Source: Caballeronia mineralivorans PML1(12) (GTDB lineage: Bacteria > Pseudomonadota > Gammaproteobacteria > Burkholderiales > Burkholderiaceae). Taken from it: a stretch of DNA of 37,455 nucleotides. The notes below the pieces were generated by a model. The model was not told where the DNA came from, did not search any database, and was given only the letters and a program-made list of their open reading frames with translations. Both the position numbers and the translations under genes were made by a program. This document shows positions 15,787 to 23,590 of this stretch, piece by piece (position 1 is the first letter of the stretch; every line of letters starts with the position of its first letter). Location of the stretch: positions 1-37,455 of the forward strand of contig NZ_AEJF01000154.1 of the NCBI RefSeq assembly GCF_001028175.1, written 5' to 3'.

Positions 15787-16390
15787 TCATCGGCATTTAA
15801 CCTCATCGGAGAACAAGGGTGTGATTTCTCTCTTGAGTCCGTAAGCCGCACAGAACGTCTCTAGCGCTTCGACCTGCCGACCGTCAAATCCGCGATGTTT
15901 GAAGGCGAACCCCGGAAAGCGAGCATCCACAACCAAGTCGCGATACGTGTCTCGTGTGGAAACACAGACCAGAAGTTGGGGATACAGTCCAGCTGCGCCA
16001 GGAACTCGGGAAGCTTGTCTTTCCACCGGGCAGCATTGGGACTTTCGTCGAGCGCGTCGATAAAAATGACGAACGGTAGGCCTGTCGAGTACGCGCAAGC
16101 AGAAAGGCATTCGAACAATTCATCTCGACCGACTGCCCCACCGAAGCCTAGTTTGGTTCGGATAACCTCCCAAGGCTCACCGCCCGAGAAGTCGTCTCCG
16201 AAAACCACAAGCGAATACCCCCCGAGTCGAGTCTCCGCTGCGCTGCGCTTACGAGTGCGTGGGTTTTCCCGACTCCAGGCGGCCTTGGAAGCCGTCGTTG
16301 AGGACGTATCGGATCGAACGGCGGTTGAGGGTCGCTCACGGAATTTCGGCGCGGGACCGGATTGGCCATGAACCTCCGTTCGCTCGCACT
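15787..16390 (-). pseudogene. frameshifted STAND/NACHT-type ATPase fragment
   Basis: Minus-strand frames joined end to end give a P-loop NTPase core. Walker A appears as LESGK and THALVSAAQRRLDSGG (near 16,270-16,230), then YSLVVFGDDFSGGEPWEVIR, then the Walker B FVIFIDALDESP (near 16,065), then VCVSTRDTYRDLVVDARFPG and GFDGRQVEALETFCAAYGLK to the stop at 15,787. Each join needs one extra base: at an A4 run (about 16,268), a G6 run (about 16,222) and a G run (about 15,991). The layout resembles NACHT/STAND NTPases, including Avs-type phage sensors, but no effector or sensor domain remains and the protein is truncated at both ends. The family is fairly clear; the Avs link is an inference. Confidence 0.6.
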
Positions 16391-16479
16391 GCCGCATGGA
16401 TATTTGGACGTCGGTCAGCGGACAAACTGCGAATGATAGTTACACTGGATACCCCATCTTCATGTGCCAGGAGACTTCT

Positions 16480-16938
16480 ATGGGCAAGTATACCCTTGTG
16501 TCGACTGCCGCCACGTTGCTGTGCGTGGGTGCCCTGACGGGCTTGACCGCTGCTCCGGCTCAAGCAGGCGGCGCGCCGGTGAAATGCCATCTGACCTTCA
16601 GCATGTCAGGATGGTCGGCGATTTATCAGCATGCCGAAGGACGCGGCAGAGTAACTTGCGATAATGGGCAAAGGGCCACTGTCACGATCAGCGTGCACGG
16701 CGGCGGCCTGACGGCTGGCAAGTTCCACGTCAGCGGCCACGGCGATATTAGCAATGTCTACAGCATCAGGGATGTGTACGGAAGTTATGCGCAGGCCGGT
16801 GCTTCGGCCGGCGCGGGGAGTAGCGGTACTGCCCAGGTGCTGACCAAGGGAACGACCTCGATGGCGTTGAGCGGCAGCGGTGAAGGCGTGGACCTTGGTG
16901 TAGCGGTCGATGTTTTCAAGATCGAACCGGTGCGCTGA
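16480..16938 (+). CDS. secreted protein of unknown function
   Basis: This 152-residue protein has a Sec signal peptide (MGKYTLVSTAATLLCVGALT, cleavage probably after AQA). The mature part is beta-rich and Gly-rich, with two Cys residues (CHLTF and VTCDNG) that could pair. AGGAG 8 bases upstream selects ATG 16,480; the frame is open further upstream but without a ribosome site. I do not recognise a domain. It is a single gene between the ATPase remnant and a gene-poor stretch. The repeated GSSGT/SGSGEG turns suggest an outer-surface or periplasmic beta-barrel-like fold, but that is a guess. Confidence 0.6.
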   Translation: MGKYTLVSTAATLLCVGALTGLTAAPAQAGGAPVKCHLTFSMSGWSAIYQHAEGRGRVTCDNGQRATVTISVHGGGLTAGKFHVSGHGDISNVYSIRDVYGSYAQAGASAGAGSSGTAQVLTKGTTSMALSGSGEGVDLGVAVDVFKIEPVR

Positions 16939-17386
16939 GACATCAGAGATGCTCTGATGTATTCCCTACTCTGGGCGTCATAGCAGTGGCGCCCGAGGAA
17001 GCCACTTGAAGCAGCACACGACGCCATCGGACTAGGTTCGGCCACCAGCAGCCTGTCGTGGCCGTCCGCTTTCAGGCATACTCGCGGCAACCCATTGATC
17101 GAGATATGGCAATCGACCACGGCGCACTCGACGCATGATCCTTCGCCTCGTGAAGACCGTCCCGCAGCGGCTCGATGCCATCTTGGCTGACAGTGTGGTG
17201 TGTGTGGCCGCGAACAGGATCAGCTTTCGTCGCGCCGGCGCCTCTGCCGCGGGAAGTGGGACGAGACCATCAGGGAGCGTCTGCAGGCGCTCCGGCGCGC
17301 CGGGCAGATCGCTTAGACCTTGCGATCACTTTGACGATGGTCGCCCGCATCGATGAGCCGCTGACACGACTAGACTGCTGAACACC
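16939..17386. other. 448-bp stretch with no supported gene
   Basis: No frame here shows a known domain or a good ribosome site. A plus-strand segment near 17,250-17,320 (CREKWDETIRERLQALRRAG, ending at TAG) looks like the C-terminus of a lost protein. The last bases should include the promoter for the DUF2867 gene. Confidence 0.35.
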
Positions 17387-17920
17387 ATGAACCAACCCCG
17401 GAACACTACCTTGACCAAAGCGCGCGCCGTGCCCATGCCTAGCAACAGCGTGCTAGCGCCGCTTTACGCGGGCGCGGACCTTTTGGACGCCTTTGCAATT
17501 CGACTGCCGGCGGAGGCCAGCGATGATCTAGAGGTGTTGGCACGCGCCGCGTTCGAGCGGCAGGCGTGGTGGATTCGTGCGCTCACGCGTGTCCGCGATG
17601 TGGTGATGGTGACAGTCGGCGTCAAATCGTCTCGCGTCGTCGGTCTTGCCGCAGCGGCGCGTGAGCCGGTTATCGGCTACTTACCGCTGCTGTCAAAGAG
17701 CGCGACGGAGTTGGTAGTGGGCGCGGATGACCGGCATCTCGACTTCCGCGCCACCATCCAACTTCGCGCCGATGCGGCAAATGGGCGAGAGCTGCTCGCG
17801 GGCACGGTGGTACATTGCCATAACAGACTGGGGCGAATCTATCTTGCGACGATTGCGCCGTTTCATCGCGTGATTGTGCGGGCAAATTTGGAGCGGGCAG
17901 TAAGAGCAATGAGGATTTAA
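17387..17920 (+). CDS. DUF2867 domain-containing protein
   Basis: This 177-residue protein matches the DUF2867 pattern: an N-terminal YAGADLLDAFAIRLP, a middle FERQAWWIRALTRVRD, a GYLPLLSKSATELVVGADDRH strand pair, and the C-terminal block VVHCHNRLGRIYLATIAPFHRVIVR, which is the family signature. The family is a SRPBCC-like fold often found fused or next to NAD-binding oxidoreductases, but no activity is established. The gap to the downstream lipocalin-like gene is 30 bp, so the two are likely co-transcribed. Confidence 0.7.
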   Translation: MNQPRNTTLTKARAVPMPSNSVLAPLYAGADLLDAFAIRLPAEASDDLEVLARAAFERQAWWIRALTRVRDVVMVTVGVKSSRVVGLAAAAREPVIGYLPLLSKSATELVVGADDRHLDFRATIQLRADAANGRELLAGTVVHCHNRLGRIYLATIAPFHRVIVRANLERAVRAMRI

Positions 17921-17950
17921 GCATGCTTTGGTGGTGCTACGGGAGGAAAT

Positions 17951-18376
17951 ATGACTGAACGCGACACTGAACTCCACGGTTGCTGGCGGTTGATTTCTTT
18001 TAATACTGAGCTTCAGGATTCAAACGAGCGCACTCAACCTTGGGGCGCCGACCCGAACGGGTACCTTATCTTCGGCTCTGATGGGCGAATGATGGTACTG
18101 GTTACCGCAAAGGCGCGGGAGCCAGGGAACACAGATGAGAAGGTGGTGGCACTCTTCCGCACTGTGATGGCCTATACAGGACGGTATCGGATAGATAAGG
18201 ATAGGTTCATTACAAAGATTGACTCATCTTGGAATGAAGCCTGGAACGGCAGTGAGCAGGAACGATTCTACAAGCTTGATGGAGACACGCTCGACGTCAG
18301 TACGGCCTGGATGCCGAATCCGTTAGTGCCAGGAAATCCAATAGGAAGGGCTATTCTCAGCTTTAGACGCGAGTAA
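17951..18376 (+). CDS. lipocalin-like domain protein
   Basis: This 141-residue protein is a single lipocalin-like (beta-barrel) domain: ELHGCWRLISFNTELQDSNE at the start, NGYLIFGSDGRMMVLVTAKA in the middle, then YTGRYRIDKDRFITKIDSSW and a final RAILSFRRE strand. The G-x-W-x-L opening is typical of the family. A GGGAGGAAAT ribosome site precedes the ATG. Members are usually cytoplasmic, bind small ligands and have no defined role. It is the last gene before the transposon end adjacent to glmS. Confidence 0.7.
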   Translation: MTERDTELHGCWRLISFNTELQDSNERTQPWGADPNGYLIFGSDGRMMVLVTAKAREPGNTDEKVVALFRTVMAYTGRYRIDKDRFITKIDSSWNEAWNGSEQERFYKLDGDTLDVSTAWMPNPLVPGNPIGRAILSFRRE

Positions 18377-18495
18377 TTTCGCGACGTTGAGTTCGCAATG
18401 TTAGTTTTCAGGTCATCAACTTGACGATGAGTCTGGCAACCGGGCAGCTACCTTTGGCTGACCAAATTTGGGTTGCCTCTCGGTCGGCTTGAGGT

Positions 18496-18704
18496 CGAAG
18501 CGACAATCACATCCACTCGACACACGTCGTTCGCATGCCACAAGCCTGCGGCATCCTGTTCTCAACTTTATTGTTTCAGGCAAGCAGACGGAGCAGATTG
18601 AACCTGCGCTGTTCGCAACTTTAAAGCAAGACGCTGCGATACTTAGATCGACGCGAGCCTTTTACCGCAAGGACGGCAGTTCTCAACTTTATTGTCACGA
18701 ACTA
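18496..18704 (-). mobile_element. Tn7-like end, copy C, abutting glmS (three TnsB-like sites)
   Basis: This is an inverted copy of copy A right arm. Reading leftward from 18,704 it begins TAGTTCGTGACAAT and carries motif copies at about 18,677-18,696, 18,608-18,627 and 18,557-18,577, then a near-palindrome at 18,535-18,554, and similarity ends near 18,496. The first motif, GACAATAAAGTTGAGAACTG, shares GACAATAAAGT and AACTG with the Tn7 left-end TnsB site. The outer boundary is 21 bp beyond the glmS stop codon. Position and repeat are seen directly; the Tn7-like identity rests on the motif and on the known attTn7 location. Confidence 0.65.
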
Positions 18705-18770
18705 CCAAGCTAGTCATGACAGCCCTCACTCCACCGTCACACTCTTAGCCAAATTCCGTGGCTTATCCAC
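18705..18770 (-). other. attTn7-like insertion region at the glmS 3' end
   Basis: This segment holds the last codons of glmS and the 21 bp between its stop codon and the outer edge of repeat copy C. In Tn7, the TnsD protein reads the conserved 3' end of glmS and directs insertion some 25 bp past the stop. The geometry here agrees. No target-site duplication could be confirmed, because the sequence outside copies A and B does not match this flank. Confidence 0.5.
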
Positions 18771-20543
18771 GTCCGTTCCTCTCGCACAAGCCGTGTGATA
18801 AGCCAGCAACTGCAGCGGCACGACATGAAGAATCGGTGACAGCAAGCCATAATGCTCAGGCATCCGAATCACATGAATCCCGTCCTCGCTAACGATCCGC
18901 GTATCGGCATCGGCGAAAACGTACAGCTCGCCGCCGCGCGCCCTCACCTCTTGCATGTTCGACTTCAGCTTCTCCAGCAGCGTGTCATTAGGCGCCACCG
19001 TGACCACCGGCATAGCCTCAGTCACCAGTGCCAACGGCCCATGCTTCAACTCCCCGGCTGGATAAGCCTCCGCATGAATATACGAAATCTCCTTGAGCTT
19101 CAACGCACCTTCAAGCGCGATCGGATAATGCAGTCCACGCCCAAGAAACAGCGCATTCTCCTTGCGTGAAAACTCTTCCGACCACGCGATAATCTGCGGC
19201 TCCAGCGCCAGCACGCTATTCAGCGCCGCTGGCAAATGCCGCAACTGCGTCAGGTAATCGGTTTCCTGCTTCTCACTCACATGCCCGCGTAACGTCCCAA
19301 GCGTCACGGCCAGCACGAACATCCCCACCAACTGCGTCGTAAAAGCCTTGGTCGAAGCCACGCCAATCTCAGTCCCCGCATGCGTCAGAAACGCGAGCTT
19401 GGTCAGCCTGACCATCGCACTGGAAGCCACATTGCAAACCGCCAGCGTGTGTTTATGCCCCAGCGCCTGCGCATGCTTCAACGCAGCCAGCGTATCCGCG
19501 GTCTCGCCCGACTGCGAAATCACCACCACCAAAGCCCGGGGATTCGGCACCGATTCGCGATACCGGTACTCGCTCGCAATCTCCACCTGCGTCGGAATCT
19601 TCGCAACGGATTCAAGCCAGTACTTCGCCGTCATGCCCGCATACGAACTCGTGCCGCACGCAAGAATGAGCACGCTGTCGATATCGGCGAAAGCTTCAGC
19701 CGCGTCCGCCCCGAACAACTCGGCGGTGAACCGATCGGTTTGGGGAATCGTGTCGGTGATGGCACGCGGCTGCTCGAAGATTTCCTTTTGCATGAAATGC
19801 CGATACGGCCCAAGCTCAACCGCGCCGCCATAAGCCGCGACCACACGCACTTCGCGCTCAGCGGGCAAACCATCACGATCGACAATCTTCACGCCGTCCA
19901 GCGTGATCTCGACCACATCGCCTTCATCGAGGAACGCAAAACGATCGGTGCCGCCGGCGAGCGCGAGTGCATCGGAGGCGAGGAAATTCTCGCCATCGCC
20001 CACTCCCACCACCAGCGGCGACCCCTGCCGTGCGCCGACCACGGTATGCGGCTGATCCTTGTGGATCACAGCAATGGCGTAAGCGCCATGCAACTCCTTC
20101 ACGGCATCGCGCACGGTCTGGAACAGATCGCCGCGATACATGCTGTGGATCAAATGCGCGATGACTTCGGTATCGGTCTGCGAGACAAACTCGTAGCCCT
20201 TCCCACGCAGCATGGTCCGCAACGTCTCATAGTTCTCGATGATGCCGTTATGCACCAGTGCCAATTCGTTACGCGAAAAGATGGGATGGGCGTTGTCGGT
20301 GACGGGCGCGCCATGGGTCGCCCAGCGCGTGTGTGCGATGCCGGTCGCACCTTCCAGATGGGTATCGCGGACCTGATCGGCGAGATCGGCCACGCGCGCA
20401 ACGCTGCGCGCGCGCTTCGGTTCGCTATCGGCAATCACGGCTACGCCGCAGGAGTCGTAGCCGCGATATTCAAGCCGGCGCAGACCTTCGACCAGCACCG
20501 ATACGATGTTACGTTGCGCAACCGCGCCGACAATTCCGCACAT
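18726..20543 (-). CDS. glmS: glutamine--fructose-6-phosphate aminotransferase
   Basis: GlmS makes glucosamine-6-phosphate from fructose-6-phosphate and glutamine, the first step toward UDP-GlcNAc for peptidoglycan and LPS. The 605-residue length is normal. MCGIVGAV at the N-terminus supplies the catalytic Cys2 of the glutaminase domain (about 1-220), with RRLEYRGYDS and GIAHTRWATHG also visible. Two SIS domains follow (ACGTSSYAGM, ISQSGETADT and SEEFSRKENALFLGRG), and the C-terminus ends PRNLAKSVTVE as in the family. AAAGGA precedes the start. It lies 93 bp downstream of glmU on the same strand; the pair acts in one pathway. Its 3' end borders the Tn7-like element. Confidence 0.97.
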   Translation of the reverse strand: MCGIVGAVAQRNIVSVLVEGLRRLEYRGYDSCGVAVIADSEPKRARSVARVADLADQVRDTHLEGATGIAHTRWATHGAPVTDNAHPIFSRNELALVHNGIIENYETLRTMLRGKGYEFVSQTDTEVIAHLIHSMYRGDLFQTVRDAVKELHGAYAIAVIHKDQPHTVVGARQGSPLVVGVGDGENFLASDALALAGGTDRFAFLDEGDVVEITLDGVKIVDRDGLPAEREVRVVAAYGGAVELGPYRHFMQKEIFEQPRAITDTIPQTDRFTAELFGADAAEAFADIDSVLILACGTSSYAGMTAKYWLESVAKIPTQVEIASEYRYRESVPNPRALVVVISQSGETADTLAALKHAQALGHKHTLAVCNVASSAMVRLTKLAFLTHAGTEIGVASTKAFTTQLVGMFVLAVTLGTLRGHVSEKQETDYLTQLRHLPAALNSVLALEPQIIAWSEEFSRKENALFLGRGLHYPIALEGALKLKEISYIHAEAYPAGELKHGPLALVTEAMPVVTVAPNDTLLEKLKSNMQEVRARGGELYVFADADTRIVSEDGIHVIRMPEHYGLLSPILHVVPLQLLAYHTACARGTDVDKPRNLAKSVTVE

Positions 20544-20636
20544 GGCGTCGTCCTTTCCAAATTATTTTGAAGCACTCGAATCGGGCCGCGCTCGCCGCCA
20601 GGGCGCGCGCTCAAGCACACGAGCCGTATTCATTGT

Positions 20637-21998
20637 TCAAGCTTTCTTTTTTGTCGGCCGTACGTAACCGCTCTTACTGACCTGCGTTTTCTCGTTCAGC
20701 ACGAGCTGGTCTTCCGCGACATCCTTCCAAACCGTCGTCCCGGCGGCAATAGACGCGCCACGGCCCACACGCACCGGCGCGACGAGTTGCGTATCGGAGC
20801 CGACGAACACATCGTCCTCGATCACCGTGCGGAATTTGTTCGCGCCATCGTAGTTACAGGTGATCGTGCCCGCGCCGATATTCACGCGCGCCCCAATATC
20901 CGAGTCGCCGATATAGCTCAAATGATTCGCCTTCGATCCCCGCCCGAACACTGCGTTCTTCACTTCGACGAAGTTGCCCACGTGCGCTTCGTCGCCGAGC
21001 ACAGCGCCCGGCCGCAAGCGCGCATACGGTCCGAGCACGACATTCGCGCCGGTCTTGCCACCGTCGATATGCGTGAACGCATCGATACGCGTGCCCGCGC
21101 CAATCGATGCATCGCGGATCACGCAGTTCGGCCCGACGGTCACGTTATCCGCCAGCGTCACGTCGCCTTCGAAGACGCAATTCACGTCGATGGACACATC
21201 ACATCCGCAGGTCAGCGTGCCGCGCACATCGATACGAGCAGGGTCCAGCAGCGTCACGCCTGCAACCAGCAGCGCCTCCGCGACATTGCCTTGATGAATC
21301 CGTTCGAGCTCGGCGAGTTGCTGCTTGCTGTTCACGCCGAGCGTTTCCCACTCTTCGTCCGGTTGTGACGTGACGACTTCGATACCGTCTTCGAGCGCGC
21401 ACTCAACGACATCGGTGAGATAAAACTCGCCCTGCACGTTGTCGTTTTTCAGCGATGCCAGCCATTCACCAAGCTGCGCTGTCGGCGTAATGACAATGCC
21501 GGTATTGATCTCGGCGATTTTCAGTTGATCGGCGTTGGCGTCTTTCTGCTCGACAATGCGCTGCACCGCGCCGGCCGCATTACGCACGATGCGACCGTAC
21601 CCGGTCGGATCGTCCAGCGTGACCGTCAGGACGCCGTAGCGGCCGTCGGAGGCTGCATTGGCCAGGCGTTGCAGTGTGCTGACGCGGGTGAGCGGCACAT
21701 CGCCGTAGAGAATGAGCGTAGGCACGGAGGGGTCGAGCAGCGGCAGCGCCTGCTGGACCGCGTGGCCGGTGCCTAGCTGCTGCTCCTGCACGGCGAACTG
21801 GACATCGGGTGCGCCGACTGCTTTTTTAACCTGTTCTGCGCCATGTCCGATCACGACGACAAGCCGCGTGGGCTTGAGCGCGCGTGCAACGTCGAGCACG
21901 TGGGAGAGGAGCGGCCGGCCGGCCAGGGGATGTAGGACTTTCGGCAAGGCGGAACGCATGCGCTTGCCCATGCCTGCCGCCAAAATCACAATGTTCAT
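20637..21998 (-). CDS. glmU: bifunctional GlcNAc-1-P uridyltransferase / GlcN-1-P acetyltransferase
   Basis: GlmU acetylates glucosamine-1-phosphate and then couples it to UTP to give UDP-GlcNAc. The 453-residue protein has the N-terminal pyrophosphorylase domain (LAAGMGKRMRSALPKVLHPL at about 5-24, GTGHAVQQALP, YGDVPL) and a C-terminal left-handed beta-helix acyltransferase domain with hexapeptide repeats (NFVEVKNAVFGRGSKANHLS, YIGDSDIGARVNIGAGTITC). The start MNIVILAAGMG was placed at 21,998; the frame continues upstream, but family members begin at this methionine. It is upstream of glmS on the same strand. Confidence 0.96.
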   Translation of the reverse strand: MNIVILAAGMGKRMRSALPKVLHPLAGRPLLSHVLDVARALKPTRLVVVIGHGAEQVKKAVGAPDVQFAVQEQQLGTGHAVQQALPLLDPSVPTLILYGDVPLTRVSTLQRLANAASDGRYGVLTVTLDDPTGYGRIVRNAAGAVQRIVEQKDANADQLKIAEINTGIVITPTAQLGEWLASLKNDNVQGEFYLTDVVECALEDGIEVVTSQPDEEWETLGVNSKQQLAELERIHQGNVAEALLVAGVTLLDPARIDVRGTLTCGCDVSIDVNCVFEGDVTLADNVTVGPNCVIRDASIGAGTRIDAFTHIDGGKTGANVVLGPYARLRPGAVLGDEAHVGNFVEVKNAVFGRGSKANHLSYIGDSDIGARVNIGAGTITCNYDGANKFRTVIEDDVFVGSDTQLVAPVRVGRGASIAAGTTVWKDVAEDQLVLNEKTQVSKSGYVRPTKKKA

Positions 21999-22194
21999 GG
22001 CGTCAGCTTCGTTGAAGTGTTTGGAGACGCCAATATAGCACGCGCGGGTGGTGGGCAAAACCCGGCGCGGCCTTGCTGAGCAACGATTCTGCGGGGAATA
22101 GCCAAGCTTTTTCCGCCGTGCGCCAGCGCCAAATCAAGCGCGGAAACGCTGGTAACCGAGCGGCGTCTGTCTTAACGGACCGCGATGCAAACCG

Positions 22195-23151
22195 TCAAAT
22201 ATCGTCGAACTGAACGATCGAAATGGTCTGCGACGCCGTTTCCGTCGAACACGGATCTTCGTCGAACGCGATATCCCCGGCCGGATCCGCTTCGCCCGTC
22301 GCGCGCAATCCGGCAAACGGAAACAGCCCGTGATCCATTAAATGCGACGGCACCACGTGCCCCAGCGCATTGAACATGTTCTCCACGCGGCCCGGGAAAC
22401 GCTTGTCCCAATCGCGGATCAGCGCCTTCATTTCCGCGCGCTTCAGGTTCGGCTGGCTGCCGCACAAATTGCACGGAATGATTGGAAACTCGCGCAGCTC
22501 GGCGAACCTCTCCAGATCCGTTTCCTTCACATAAGCGAGCGGCCGGATGACGATGTTCTTGCCGTCATCGGATTGCAGTTTCGGGGGCATGCCCTTCAGC
22601 TTGCCGCCGTAAAACATGTTCAGCAGCAGCGTTTGCAGAATGTCGTCGCGATGATGGCCAAGCGCAATTTTCGTCGCCCCAAGCTCACCGGCCACGCGAT
22701 ACAAAATCCCGCGCCGCAGCCTCGAACACAGCGAGCACGTCGTCTTGCCCTCCGGCACCAGCCGCTTGACGATGCTGTACGTATCCTGATTCTCGATATG
22801 GAACGGGATATCCAGCTTGCTCAAATACTCAGGCAGCACATGCTCCGGAAACCCCGGTTGCTTCTGATCGAGATTCACCGCCACGATGTCGAAGTTGATC
22901 GGCGCACGTTCGCGCAAACGCATCAGGAGTTCGAGCATCGCGTACGAGTCCTTGCCGCCGGACAGGCAGACCATGACCTTGTCGCCTTCCTCGATCATGT
23001 TGTAATCCGTGACCGCTTCACCGACCTGACGCGCAAGCCGCTTGAACAGCTTGTTGTTGTCGTAGGCCTGCTTCTGCTCGCGGCGCGTCATCGGCTCACG
23101 CGTTTTCGGGGCTGCCTCCAGCACAACCGGCGCTTCCGTTAGCGAACTCAT
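22195..23151 (-). CDS. ttcA: tRNA 2-thiocytidine(32) synthetase
   Basis: TtcA adds sulphur to cytidine 32 of certain tRNAs, using ATP and an iron-sulphur cluster. The 318-residue protein has the PP-loop VCLSGGKDSYAMLELL (about 61-76) and the CxxC pairs CSLC and CNLC that hold the cluster, plus the conserved ALGHHRDDILQTLLLNMFYG. The extra N-terminal 20 residues and the C-terminal tail are typical of beta-proteobacterial forms. Its ATG overlaps the stop of folB (ATGA), so the two are translationally coupled. The gap to glmU (196 bp) holds no gene. Confidence 0.95.
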   Translation of the reverse strand: MSSLTEAPVVLEAAPKTREPMTRREQKQAYDNNKLFKRLARQVGEAVTDYNMIEEGDKVMVCLSGGKDSYAMLELLMRLRERAPINFDIVAVNLDQKQPGFPEHVLPEYLSKLDIPFHIENQDTYSIVKRLVPEGKTTCSLCSRLRRGILYRVAGELGATKIALGHHRDDILQTLLLNMFYGGKLKGMPPKLQSDDGKNIVIRPLAYVKETDLERFAELREFPIIPCNLCGSQPNLKRAEMKALIRDWDKRFPGRVENMFNALGHVVPSHLMDHGLFPFAGLRATGEADPAGDIAFDEDPCSTETASQTISIVQFDDI

Positions 23152-23549
23152 GCTGCCACCTCTTTGATGCGAAAGACTTCGACGCCCACGGCATCGCAGT
23201 CGGGATAAACGTCCGGCTTTTCCGTCGATACCACCACCGCCCGCACATTCGGATGCTCGAGTAGCGCGGCAGCGACGTCGTCGCAGAGTGTTTCCTGCAA
23301 GTGGATATGCCCTTTCCCGACGCGCGTGGCGATGGTCGAGCGCATGAAATCGTAGTCGACGACTTCGCGCAGCTTGTCCTCAACCGGCGTCGATAAAGCC
23401 AGCGGCACGAACAATTCCACGTTGATCACCACGCGCTGCTCGCCCTGCTTTTCGAAATCGTGCACGCCAATGTTGATGCGCACTTCGTAATTGCGCAGAA
23501 AAAGCCGCCGGCAATCGGCGAGCCGGGGATGCGAAAGTGCGGCGAGCAT
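23148..23549 (-). CDS. folB: dihydroneopterin aldolase
   Basis: FolB converts 7,8-dihydroneopterin to 6-hydroxymethyl-7,8-dihydropterin in folate synthesis. The 133-residue protein includes LRNYEVRINIGVHDFEKQGE (the G-x-x-x-E-[RK] region), VVDYDFMRSTIA and the conserved HLQETLCDDVA, with the Glu and Lys (VSTEKPD) expected in the active site. It is slightly longer at the N-terminus than typical 120-residue forms. It overlaps ttcA by 4 bp and lies 41 bp downstream of an SDR gene that has pteridine-reductase features, consistent with a small pterin-related operon. Confidence 0.92.
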   Translation of the reverse strand: MLAALSHPRLADCRRLFLRNYEVRINIGVHDFEKQGEQRVVINVELFVPLALSTPVEDKLREVVDYDFMRSTIATRVGKGHIHLQETLCDDVAAALLEHPNVRAVVVSTEKPDVYPDCDAVGVEVFRIKEVAA

Positions 23550-23590
23550 GGTCGTGTCCTGGTGATTCTGCTGATTAACTTATTAACTTA

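Noticed and set aside
19380..20570. 396-codon open frame antisense to glmS
   Set aside because: It is a GC-rich shadow of glmS with no domain or ribosome site. Similar long antisense frames over glmU, cca and slt were rejected for the same reason.
20544..20636. glmS ribozyme or riboswitch upstream of glmS
   Set aside because: Only 93 bp separate glmU and glmS, no ribozyme core is seen, and this riboswitch is typical of Gram-positive bacteria.
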